A stretch of DNA of 9,143 nucleotides from Prevotellaceae bacterium (GCA_031288885.1 JAITQP010000149.1:1-9143); one strand, 5' to 3'; positions 1-6,652 are shown, counted from the stretch's first letter. A program made the numbers and translations. Notes: generated from the letters alone by a model not told the origin.

Positions 1-39
1 CGTTTAAAGTTGAACGTCGCTACAAATCAGCATAGTGAT

Positions 40-220
40 TTCCTTATTCTAAAAATCAGGGCAAAATTAGAATAAAAATTCCGTTATTCCAAAAACAGGG
101 GGTAAAATTAGAATAAGGGCTTCCTTATTCTAAAAATCGACCCGAAATTAGAATAACGATTTCCTTATTCTAAAAATTGGAGCAAAATTAGAATAAGGAT
201 TTCCTTATTCTAAAAATTGG
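40..220. repeat. ~40-bp-period array of alternating inverted repeats
   Basis: Five copies of TTCCTTATTCTAAAAAT or a close variant start at 40, 79, 121, 161 and 201 (spacings 39, 42, 40 and 40). They alternate with four copies of AAATTAGAATAA. TTATTCTAA and TTAGAATAA are exact reverse complements, so hairpins can form within units (for example 44-52 with 67-75) and across unit borders. The border hairpins are tighter: 108-118 with 123-133 and 188-198 with 203-213 are perfect 11-bp stems with 4-base loops, while 148-156 with 165-173 is a 9-bp stem with an 8-base loop. The copy at 79 has degenerated (CCGTTATTCC). The six to eight bases in the middle of each unit vary. Function is unknown; it could be a protein-binding array, a termination region or a dispersed palindrome family. 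Confidence 0.85.
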
Positions 221-279
221 GGAGGGATTGTGTATTATGATTGACATTACTGTAACGACGCCTTGTTCTCATCATTGCC

Positions 280-391
280 CACGCTTCGCGTCATTGCGAG
301 CGAAGCGAAGCAATCCAGAAATACGGGCAAGGCAACGCGTGCGTCGCTGGATTGGCTACGCCGAGCTCCGCTCGCAATGACGCAAAGCGTG
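280..391. repeat. REP/MITE-like 112-bp imperfect palindrome
   Basis: The outer arms 280-302 and 369-391 are inverted copies matching at 22 of 23 positions, and contain the core GCGTCATTGCGAGCG and its complement. An inner pair, CAATCCAG at 311-318 and CTGGATTG at 347-354, is also perfectly inverted. The core 'CGTCATTGCGAGCGAAGCGAAGCAATCC' type of element (here at about 289-315) is, from general knowledge, a dispersed intergenic palindrome met in many unrelated bacterial genomes. No transposase or obvious target-site duplication is visible. It lies about 95 bases past the U32 stop codon, so its hairpin could incidentally end or stabilise that transcript. Confidence 0.8.
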
Positions 392-486
392 CTGAAAGCA
401 ATGCATAAAACCATGCCGCGTGTAGTACTTTATAAATCGTTTTTTGAAAAATTCCATTCTCCATTTATACTCTGCCAAACTGCAAA

Positions 487-2304
487 TTATACTTCATCCC
501 CTTTCTCCACCGTCATTTCGCAGCGCTTGCAGTCGAACTTGAGCCTTAACCGATACCCGTTATTCTCCAAAAATAGCGGCTCTTGTAGTGGTTTACTCAG
601 CTTGTTTTTCTTGCAAAATCCCAGCTCGCGCAGGAGGCAGTAGCGGGTGGTCATGAGGGCGGCGGCGCCTTGGGGCGGCGCCTGCTCAAAGGCCGGATTA
701 ATCTCAGCTACCCCATGGCGCTCATAAAATTTCTTTGCATACGAATTTAAAACATTTCCTTTGAAGCTTAACTTCACCTCAGGATAGGGTACGCCATTTT
801 TTTCAATACGCCTATGCTTAACAACATACTCCGATAACCTTTTCTGCTCCAGCTGCTCCAAAACGGCGCGTCGCCAGCCGTTGAGCTCGGCCATAGCGTA
901 AAAGTACGGTTTATCGGTGTTTACATCAACCTGCGTAATGCGAAACATAAAGTTTCCCGATTTTTTCAGCTGCTCCCTTACGGTATTTAAAGCTTTAACT
1001 TCACTATTGGCTACAATATTCTCTTTATCAATCGCTAAATACGTAGAAATGTTATCCTCGTCGGTAGCGGTGAGGCAAACGCTTGTTGGGGTAGCCTCCA
1101 GCAGCATTTTTACGTCCACTAACCGCTGCGCTGAGCTGCCCGCCAGCTGCCGCTGAAAAGCAATATCGAAGTTGCGAAACACCTCTGCGCCCGCCGCTGC
1201 CCCCGATGCATCCTGCAAAAAAAGGCGAAAACCTTCCACACGGTTTACGTTAGCGCCGTGCAGCGCGCCGCTTTTATCCAAAAAACAAATCCCATCGCCA
1301 GCGCTCACCTCAACTTTTAGCTTAACATCAACATACCCGTTGCCAACCTGCTGTATAGCGCCTACTTTTTCGCCCAGCGATTTTGGCGTATTGAGGGAGG
1401 CAAGGTTTTGAGGATTTCCGTCGGCAAAGTAGGTGGTGAAGCCGCGCGAGAACGTTTTGTCGGGCTGCGGGTTAAAGCTAAAGTAAATTTGTCCGGACGA
1501 GGGCTTTTTTTGCCCCAAAAACGCCGCGTCGATGGCCTTGCGGTAGTGCGCCACCACGTTTTTTACGTAGCCGGCGTCCTTGAGCCGCCCCTCAACTTTG
1601 AACGAGCACACGCCGGCCTGCGCCAAGCCGCTCAAGCGCGCCGTGAGGTTAAGGTCGCGAAGCGAAAGCAAATGCTTGCCCTTTACAAGCGTTTTGCCGC
1701 TGCCGTCTATCAGGCTATAGGCCGAGCGGCAGGGCTGCGCGCACACGCCACGGTTGGCGCTCCGCCCCGTGAGGTGTTGGCTCAGGTAGCACTGCCCGCT
1801 GTACGACACGCAGAGCGCGCCGTGCACAAACGCCTCCAGCTCAACGCTTGGCGCGGCGGCGCGAACGTCGGCTATCTGCGACAGCGAAAGCTCGCGCGCC
1901 AGCACCACGCGCGAAAAGCCAACGTCCTGCAAGAATTTCACCTTTTCGGGAGAGGCGTTGTGCGCTTGGGTGGAGGCGTGCAGGGCAATGGGCGGCAAGT
2001 CCATTTCGAGGAAAGCCATGTCCTGCACAATGAGCGCATCGCAGCCCACTTCGTAAGCCGCTACCGCTATCCGGCGCGCCTCGCTGAGCTCGCGCTCGTA
2101 GAGAATGGTGTTGAGCGTCAGGTAGAGCTTTGCGCCAAAGCGGTGGGCGTAGGCAGCTGCCTTGGTCACGTCGCGAAGCGAGTTGCCCGCCGCTTCGCGC
2201 GCGCCAAACCTGTCGGCGCCCATATACACGGCGTCGGCGCCGTGGTTGACGGCGGCAACCGCCACCTCAAAATTTTTGGCAGGTGCAAGAAGTTCGGGCT
2301 TCAA
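487..2304 (-). CDS. U32 family protein, RlhA/YhbU-like (likely RNA hydroxylase)
   Basis: This 605-aa protein has the U32 'peptidase' fold. The N-terminus ELLAPAKN and GADAVYMGADRFGAR (residues 22-36) are classic. The signature EAFVHGALC.SYSGQCYLS (157-175) is followed by C188 and C192, and SFKVEGRLK (234-242) carries C233 just before it. Cysteines C165, C172, C188 and C233 fit the ligands of a [4Fe-4S] cluster in the UbiU/TrhP/RlhA group. Several U32 members, including E. coli RlhA (23S rRNA C2501 hydroxylation) and TrhP (tRNA), are RNA hydroxylation enzymes rather than proven proteases; the length resembles RlhA more than the shorter TrhP. The exact substrate here is inferred, not shown. A C-terminal cluster, C556, C564, C592 and C595 (FDCKRCEM), may hold another metal. 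The start is TTG at 2304-2302: it gives the family N-terminus directly, no in-frame ATG lies upstream, and an in-frame TAG occurs seven codons before it. Its promoter is at 2341-2373. Confidence 0.9.
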   Translation of the reverse strand: MKPELLAPAKNFEVAVAAVNHGADAVYMGADRFGAREAAGNSLRDVTKAAAYAHRFGAKLYLTLNTILYERELSEARRIAVAAYEVGCDALIVQDMAFLEMDLPPIALHASTQAHNASPEKVKFLQDVGFSRVVLARELSLSQIADVRAAAPSVELEAFVHGALCVSYSGQCYLSQHLTGRSANRGVCAQPCRSAYSLIDGSGKTLVKGKHLLSLRDLNLTARLSGLAQAGVCSFKVEGRLKDAGYVKNVVAHYRKAIDAAFLGQKKPSSGQIYFSFNPQPDKTFSRGFTTYFADGNPQNLASLNTPKSLGEKVGAIQQVGNGYVDVKLKVEVSAGDGICFLDKSGALHGANVNRVEGFRLFLQDASGAAAGAEVFRNFDIAFQRQLAGSSAQRLVDVKMLLEATPTSVCLTATDEDNISTYLAIDKENIVANSEVKALNTVREQLKKSGNFMFRITQVDVNTDKPYFYAMAELNGWRRAVLEQLEQKRLSEYVVKHRRIEKNGVPYPEVKLSFKGNVLNSYAKKFYERHGVAEINPAFEQAPPQGAAALMTTRYCLLRELGFCKKNKLSKPLQEPLFLENNGYRLRLKFDCKRCEMTVEKGDEV

Positions 2305-2340
2305 CGGATTACAAATAAATGGGTGCTACGATTATTTTCA

Positions 2341-2373
2341 CAAAGTTACTACTAATTTTATTAGATTGGCAAA
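2341..2373 (-). promoter_or_regulatory. Bacteroidota-type promoter of the U32 gene
   Basis: On the minus strand, TAACTTTG (2348-2341) matches the -7 consensus TAnnTTTG exactly. TTTG (2373-2370) stands 21 bases upstream as the -33 element. This is the best two-element promoter in the window. It predicts a start of transcription near 2335 and a leader of about 30 bases before the TTG codon at 2304, which supports that short-looking start. Confidence 0.7.
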
Positions 2374-2396
2374 CGCGCGCGTATTGATAATTTTGC

Positions 2397-2404
2397 TATC
2401 TTTG
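2397..2404 (+). promoter_or_regulatory. -7 promoter element before the ATPase/nuclease gene
   Basis: TATCTTTG matches TAnnTTTG exactly and lies 26 bases before the ATG at 2431, leaving a leader of about 20 bases. No good -33 TTTG sits at the expected 19-21-base spacing, so the promoter may be weak or need an activator. It stands back to back with the leftward U32 promoter, with about 50 bases between the two -7 boxes. Confidence 0.55.
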
Positions 2405-2430
2405 CCCTTATTCACATAAAACCAATATCC

Positions 2431-4152
2431 ATGAGCACCTTAAACGTCAAGCGGCTGCCCTACGGCATTTCCAACTTTGAGGATTTAATTACCGAAAACT
2501 ACGCCTACGTGGACAAAACGCAATTTATTGCGTTGCTGGAGAATGAAAGCAACCCCTACCAATTTTTCATTCGCCCGCGTAAGTTCGGGAAGAGCCTGTT
2601 TTTTTCGCTCCTCTTCAACTACTACGGCATTACCAAAGCCAACAAGTTTGAGCAGCTGTTCGGCAACCTGTATATCGGCAAAAATCCTACTCCCAAAAAG
2701 AATGCTTACGCCATAATGCTGTTCAACTTTTCGGGTATTGATACCAGCAGCGAGGAAGAGTTTAGGTCTTCTTTTTCCTTCAGAATTAAGCATACTGTTC
2801 ACAAATTTCTCATAGAGCATCACAATCTTTTCCCTAACACCGACGCACTTATTCAGAAAGTGCTAACCGAAACAACGGGTATCGACGCTTTGTCAGTTGC
2901 CTACAACGCTGCGCAATCTGCCGGCGTGCCGATTTTTGCCATTATTGACGAGTACGACCACTTTGCCAACGACCTCATCGCCATGGGCGGACACATGGGA
3001 AAGGAGGTGTACAAGGCTATGGTGCAAGCTAACGGGTTGGTGAGAGATTTTTACGAAATGCTCAAGATAGGTACCTCCGACGTGCTGAAGCGCATATTTA
3101 TCACCGGCATTTCCCCCGTGATGCTCAACGACCTTACCAGCGGCTTCAACATCGCCGCCAACCTCACGCTCAACTTGAAGTACAACGAAATGATGGGGTT
3201 TACGCAGGAGGAGGTCTACGCGCTGATGAAAGAAACCGGCGTAAACCCAGACCTCATCAACGTCGATATGAAGCTGTACTACGACGGATACCTCTTTCAC
3301 GCCGAAGGAGAACATCACGTGTATAACCCCGCTATGATACTCTTTTTCTTCAACCAGCTGGTGGCCGACAAAAAGCCTCCCAGACAACTCGTTGACGACA
3401 ACCTGAAAACCGACTACGGGCGCCTGCAACGGTTAGCCGAAAACGAAAACAACCGTATTAAGCTGATGGAGATTACAAAGAACAACAGCATTGTTTCGGA
3501 AATCATCAGCCAGTTCTCGCTCGACAGAATGTACAGCGACGAGTACTTTGTCTCCCTCCTGCTGTACATGGGGCTGCTCACCATCGATAAGTTCGAGGAG
3601 GGCGCATACCGCCTGAAAATCCCAAACTACTCCATCCAAACGCTATACTGGGAGTACATCGTGAAAATGATTGCCGACATGAACCGAGAGGTGGTGGTTG
3701 ACACGAGCGCGCAGAACGCAGCCCTCCGAGAGCTCGCCTACAGGGGAAACCCGCACCTCTACGTGGAGTGCATCAGCCGAAACATCCTCCAGCGGCTATC
3801 AAACCGCGACCTGATACACTTTGACGAAAAGTACATCAAAATCATGCTGCTCAACGGGCTGTTCCAGAGCAACCTCTACATCCCCATCAGCGAAAAGGAG
3901 GTGGAGGGCGGGTACATCGACCTGTTTTTGCAGCGCAGCCCGCTCCTGCCGGACATTAAGTACGAATGGATTTGGGAGGTGAAGTACCTCAAGGTGGAGG
4001 ACGAAGCCAAGCTACCCGACAAGCGAACCGAAGCCGCCGCGCAGCTGGACAAATACCGGCAATCGGAGCGATTTGCCGGACGCAGCGACCTGAAGTATGC
4101 TTCGCTAATATTTATCGGAAAAGACAGGTACGAGGTCAACGAACGAAGCTAA
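2431..4152 (+). CDS. AAA-ATPase-like / PD-(D/E)XK nuclease-like protein
   Basis: This 573-aa protein has the two-domain layout of a Bacteroidota-abundant family: an N-terminal AAA-ATPase-like domain (PF09820 type) and a C-terminal PD-(D/E)XK nuclease-superfamily domain (PF08011 type). The N-terminus LPYGISNFEDLI and YVDKT (residues 9-30) are typical. RPRKFGKS (48-55) is a relaxed Walker A motif and FAIIDEYD (169-176) a Walker B-like strand. FITGISPV (223-230) is in the sensor position. The nuclease core shows D497 (YIDLFL), E516 and K518 (WEVKYLK) and Q538 with Y542 (AAAQLDKY), so the usual active-site residues are intact. The biological role of this family is not established; no partner, toxin or mobile-element gene adjoins it here. 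It begins at ATG 2431, just after a TATCTTTG box, and is followed 46 bases later by the GT9 gene in the same direction. Confidence 0.9.
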   Translation: MSTLNVKRLPYGISNFEDLITENYAYVDKTQFIALLENESNPYQFFIRPRKFGKSLFFSLLFNYYGITKANKFEQLFGNLYIGKNPTPKKNAYAIMLFNFSGIDTSSEEEFRSSFSFRIKHTVHKFLIEHHNLFPNTDALIQKVLTETTGIDALSVAYNAAQSAGVPIFAIIDEYDHFANDLIAMGGHMGKEVYKAMVQANGLVRDFYEMLKIGTSDVLKRIFITGISPVMLNDLTSGFNIAANLTLNLKYNEMMGFTQEEVYALMKETGVNPDLINVDMKLYYDGYLFHAEGEHHVYNPAMILFFFNQLVADKKPPRQLVDDNLKTDYGRLQRLAENENNRIKLMEITKNNSIVSEIISQFSLDRMYSDEYFVSLLLYMGLLTIDKFEEGAYRLKIPNYSIQTLYWEYIVKMIADMNREVVVDTSAQNAALRELAYRGNPHLYVECISRNILQRLSNRDLIHFDEKYIKIMLLNGLFQSNLYIPISEKEVEGGYIDLFLQRSPLLPDIKYEWIWEVKYLKVEDEAKLPDKRTEAAAQLDKYRQSERFAGRSDLKYASLIFIGKDRYEVNERS

Positions 4153-4198
4153 CCTGCAAAAGGCAACCTATAAGCTCTCTTTAATTTCTAATCAAACC

Positions 4199-5197
4199 AT
4201 GGCAAAATACAAGTACTTAGTCATCCGGTTTAGCTCCATTGGCGACATTGTGCTCACCTCGCCCGTGCTGCGCATGCTCAAAAAGCGGCGCCCCGATGCG
4301 CACATTCACTTTGTCACCAAAAAAAAGTATGCGCCGCTTGTTGCGCACAACCCCTACGTGGACAAAGTGCACGTGCTCGAAAGCAGCTTTCCGGCGCTGA
4401 TAAAGGAGCTGCGCGCCGAAAGCTTCGACTACGTGCTCGACCTGCACCGCAACCTGCGAAGCCTTGTGATAAAAAATGCGCTGGGCGAAAAATCTTTTAC
4501 CTTTAACAAATTAAATTGGCACAAGTGGCTGTTGGTCAACTTTAAAATCAACATTCTGCCGTCCGTGCACATTGTGGACAGATACCTCGAAACGCTGCGC
4601 GAGCTGCGCGTAAAGAAAGACGCCAAGGGGTTGGATTTTTTTATCCCAAAGGATGTTACGCTTCCGCCAAGCGTAGAAAAAATGGCCGTAAAGGACGGGT
4701 TTGTTGCGCTCGTTACCGGAGCGCAGCACGCAACAAAAAAAATCCCCATGCTGCGAATAGTTGAGCTGTGCAACATGATTAAGCTGCCGGTGGCGCTGCT
4801 TGGCGGGGAGGAGGAGCATGAGCAGGGCAACGAAATTGTCCGAATATGCCCCAACGTACACAACCTTTGCGGAACTTTAACTATCTACCAATCGGCTATC
4901 TTAGTAGAGCGGGCTAAAGTAGTTATTACGAACGACACGGGGCTGATGCACATTGCGGCGGCGTTTAAGAAGAATATTGTTTCCGTGTGGGGAAATACGG
5001 TGCCGGAGTTTGGCATGTTTCCCTACTTTGCCGGCGAAAAATCAAAAATTTTTGAGGTCAAAAATCTTCGCTGCCGACCTTGCTCCAAAATAGGCTTTGA
5101 CGAATGCCCCAAAGGACATTTCCGCTGCATGAACGATATTAACTACAAAAAAGTTGCCGGCTACGTAAATGAGCTGTCGGCCATAGGCGAAGCGTAA
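4199..5197 (+). CDS. Glycosyltransferase family 9 (heptosyltransferase-like)
   Basis: This 332-aa GT-B fold enzyme of family GT9 probably transfers a sugar from a nucleotide-sugar donor onto lipopolysaccharide core or another envelope glycan at the inner face of the cytoplasmic membrane. The N-terminal motif RFSSIGDIVLTSPV (residues 10-23) contains D16, equivalent to the catalytic Asp of WaaC/WaaF. The donor-site motif ITNDTGLMHIAAA (243-255) is intact. The central loop has HATKKIP (177-183) where many members have KRWP. A C-terminal cysteine group, C292, C295, C303 and C310 (CRPCSKIGF.ECPKGHFRCM), resembles a metal-binding or disulfide-type cluster seen in related Bacteroidota GT9 proteins. 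No membrane segment is evident. Acceptor and sugar cannot be read from the sequence. No other LPS gene is adjacent. It may share a transcript with the upstream ATPase/nuclease gene and the downstream membrane protein, since no -7 box is visible in either gap. Confidence 0.9.
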   Translation: MAKYKYLVIRFSSIGDIVLTSPVLRMLKKRRPDAHIHFVTKKKYAPLVAHNPYVDKVHVLESSFPALIKELRAESFDYVLDLHRNLRSLVIKNALGEKSFTFNKLNWHKWLLVNFKINILPSVHIVDRYLETLRELRVKKDAKGLDFFIPKDVTLPPSVEKMAVKDGFVALVTGAQHATKKIPMLRIVELCNMIKLPVALLGGEEEHEQGNEIVRICPNVHNLCGTLTIYQSAILVERAKVVITNDTGLMHIAAAFKKNIVSVWGNTVPEFGMFPYFAGEKSKIFEVKNLRCRPCSKIGFDECPKGHFRCMNDINYKKVAGYVNELSAIGEA

Positions 5198-5228
5198 AGC
5201 CGCTACATAATCTCTTAACTATTTACGC

Positions 5229-5660
5229 ATGAAAAAGTTTATTTTAATCGTTACTTTCATACTGCTGCTGGTGCTGGCGTCTTTCATCTACTTCAGGTTC
5301 TTTTTTGTGTTTGGAGAGGGGGTGAAAAACGGTCAGCTCAACTACGTAGTTTACAAGGGGTATATCTTCAAAACTTACGAGGGGAAGCTCATTCAGCAGG
5401 GGTTTCGCTCGGAGGGCTCCGGAAAAATGGGCTCCAACGAGTTTGAATTTTCCGTTTCCGGCAAGGAAGTTGCCGAGCGGCTCATGCGCGAAGGCGGCGA
5501 AGAGGTAGAGCTGCACTACAAGGAGTACAAGCACGCGCTGCCGTGGCGCGGGTACAGCGCCTACGTTGTCGATAGCATTGTTTCCATCTCCAAAAAGCCG
5601 CGTCAGGAGGAGGAGGATACGCCGCCGCCACCGCCGGCTCCATCGCTGCTGGAGCTGTAG
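5229..5660 (+). CDS. Small membrane-anchored Bacteroidota protein, function unknown
   Basis: The 143-aa protein starts with MKK and one strongly hydrophobic helix (about residues 4-28), so it is probably anchored in the cytoplasmic membrane with a soluble periplasmic part. EGVKNGQLNYVVYKGYIFKTYEGKL (spanning 30-54), FEFSV (72-76) and LHYKEY with PWRGYSAYVVDSI (95-117) match a conserved Bacteroidota family that databases often label '6-phosphogluconate dehydrogenase'. That name is not supported: the protein is far too short and has no nucleotide-binding fold. The tail (126-139) is an acidic stretch followed by a proline run. It begins 31 bases after the GT9 stop and its own stop is 12 bases from the rsgA stop in the opposite direction, with no room for a conventional terminator. 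Confidence 0.8.
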   Translation: MKKFILIVTFILLLVLASFIYFRFFFVFGEGVKNGQLNYVVYKGYIFKTYEGKLIQQGFRSEGSGKMGSNEFEFSVSGKEVAERLMREGGEEVELHYKEYKHALPWRGYSAYVVDSIVSISKKPRQEEEDTPPPPPAPSLLEL

Positions 5661-5672
5661 GCCGGCAAGCTG

Positions 5673-6602
5673 CTATCTCCTATACTTTTCATCCACCTCC
5701 AGCATTTTGAGGTAGCTGGTGTAGCGATTGGCGCTAATGCTGCCATCCTTTACGGACTTCCGCACAGCGCACTCGGGCTCGTGCACGTGCGTGCAGCCGT
5801 TAAACCTGCACCCCTGCGAGGCGGCAAAAATCTCCCTAAAGTAGTGCGACAGCTCATTTGGGTTAATATCCACCAATCCAAAACCTTTTATCCCGGGGGT
5901 ATCAACCACGTAGCAGCCTTTTTCCACCTCCAGCATTTCGGAAAAAGTGGTGGTGTGCTTTCCCCTGTTGTGGTACTCCGAAATTTCGCCAACGCGAAGA
6001 TTTAGCTGCGGATTTAGCGCGTTTATCAAGCTGGATTTACCCACGCCGGAGTTGCCGGAAAACAGCGTTATTTTATTAGTCAGTAAGGATTTTATCAGGT
6101 TTATATCATCTTTTACTTTAATGGACGTTTTAAGCGTTTGGTAGCCAGCTGCGCTGTAGGTTTTCGCCAAATTTTCTACTTCTTGCAGGCCATTTTCGTT
6201 GTACAAGTCCATTTTATTGATAACGATGCTGACCGGAATTTTGTACGCCTCCGCCGACGCCAAAAAGCGGTCGATAAACTCCAGATTTGTAGGCGGAAAA
6301 TCAACCGTAACCACCAGAAAGGCTTGGTCGACATTTGCCGCCACAATATGCGCCTCCTTCGACAAGTTTGCCGCCCGCCGGATGATGTAGTTGCGGCGAG
6401 GCAGCAGCTCCGTTATCACGGGCGCCGCGCCGGCTTCGTAGTGCACAACATCGCCCACCGCCAGCGGGTTGGTGGTGCGCACATCGTTTAGCCGCAGCTT
6501 TCCGCGAATTCTGCACTCATACGCTTCGCCGGACGCCTTGTCCCGCACCGTGTAGAGGCTTCCGGCGGCCTTGATTACAAGCCCGATTTTTTTATTGTCC
6601 AT
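5673..6602 (-). CDS. rsgA: Ribosome small subunit-dependent GTPase A
   Basis: RsgA (YjeQ/YloQ) is a circularly permuted GTPase that acts late in 30S subunit assembly. With the start chosen here it is 309 aa. An OB-fold domain (about residues 1-75) binds RNA. The GTPase motifs occur in the permuted order: G4 NKMD (129-132), G5-like TS (159-160), G1 GNSGVGKSS (183-191), the G2 region GKHTTTF (214-220), then G3 DTPG (234-237). The C-terminal zinc site is C265, C270, H272 and C278 (CRFNGCTHVHEPEC). I chose the ATG at 6602 rather than the in-frame ATG at 6632. MDNKKIGLVIKAAGSLYTV matches the family start, and the -7 box at 6628-6621 lies between the two, so the longer start would not be on the transcript. 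The gene converges on the small membrane-protein gene and diverges from xth. Confidence 0.95.
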   Translation of the reverse strand: MDNKKIGLVIKAAGSLYTVRDKASGEAYECRIRGKLRLNDVRTTNPLAVGDVVHYEAGAAPVITELLPRRNYIIRRAANLSKEAHIVAANVDQAFLVVTVDFPPTNLEFIDRFLASAEAYKIPVSIVINKMDLYNENGLQEVENLAKTYSAAGYQTLKTSIKVKDDINLIKSLLTNKITLFSGNSGVGKSSLINALNPQLNLRVGEISEYHNRGKHTTTFSEMLEVEKGCYVVDTPGIKGFGLVDINPNELSHYFREIFAASQGCRFNGCTHVHEPECAVRKSVKDGSISANRYTSYLKMLEVDEKYRR

Positions 6603-6609
6603 AAATTTG

Positions 6610-6617
6610 TACCTTTG
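6610..6617 (+). promoter_or_regulatory. -7 promoter element of xth
   Basis: TACCTTTG matches TAnnTTTG exactly and lies 35 bases before the xth ATG at 6653, predicting a leader of roughly 30 bases. No clear -33 TTTG is found at normal spacing. The box faces the rsgA box at 6621-6628 with three bases between, so polymerase bound at one promoter would cover the other. Confidence 0.55.
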
Positions 6618-6620
6618 CCG

Positions 6621-6628
6621 CAAAGATA
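6621..6628 (-). promoter_or_regulatory. -7 promoter element of rsgA
   Basis: Read on the minus strand the sequence is TATCTTTG, an exact TAnnTTTG match and identical to the box before the gene at 2431. Transcription would begin near 6614, giving a leader of about 12 bases before the ATG at 6602. This excludes the upstream in-frame ATG at 6632 as a start from this promoter. The -33 position is weak. Confidence 0.55.
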
Positions 6629-6652
6629 GCATAAATTCAGGTGTAACTATAC

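Larger units (their letters stand above)
1..486. other. Gene-free left end holding two repeat families
   Basis: No convincing coding region is present. Short open frames here lack family resemblance and run through repeats. Bases 1-39 show nothing recognisable. Bases 40-220 are the ~40-bp-period inverted-repeat array and 280-391 are the REP/MITE-like palindrome, both listed separately. Bases 221-279 and 392-486 are AT-rich with no clear promoter, RNA gene or terminator. The segment lies downstream of the leftward U32 gene, so any transcription stop for that gene must be in or beyond it. Confidence 0.7.

Noticed and set aside
40..220. CRISPR array
   Set aside because: The variable segments are only about six to eight bases inside a palindrome, repeats and 'spacers' are not separable into ~30-base blocks, and no cas gene is present.
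263..643. 126-codon plus-strand open frame at the left end
   Set aside because: It starts inside the REP-like palindrome (translating it as the familiar spurious VIASEAKQS peptide) and ends antisense to the U32 gene.
1408..2355. 315-codon open frame on the plus strand
   Set aside because: It lies antisense to the U32 gene in its GC-rich half, is Arg/Ala/Val-rich without a recognisable domain, and is explained as a shadow of the real gene's codon bias.
2371..2383. Alternating CG tract as Z-DNA or a special site
   Set aside because: The tract CGCGCGCG is short and within chance for this region; no supporting structure was seen.
2431..5660. A defence island centred on the nuclease/ATPase protein
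   Set aside because: Its neighbours are a GT9 enzyme and a small membrane protein, with no toxin, methylase, helicase, reverse transcriptase or integrase. A lone nuclease-like gene is not enough.
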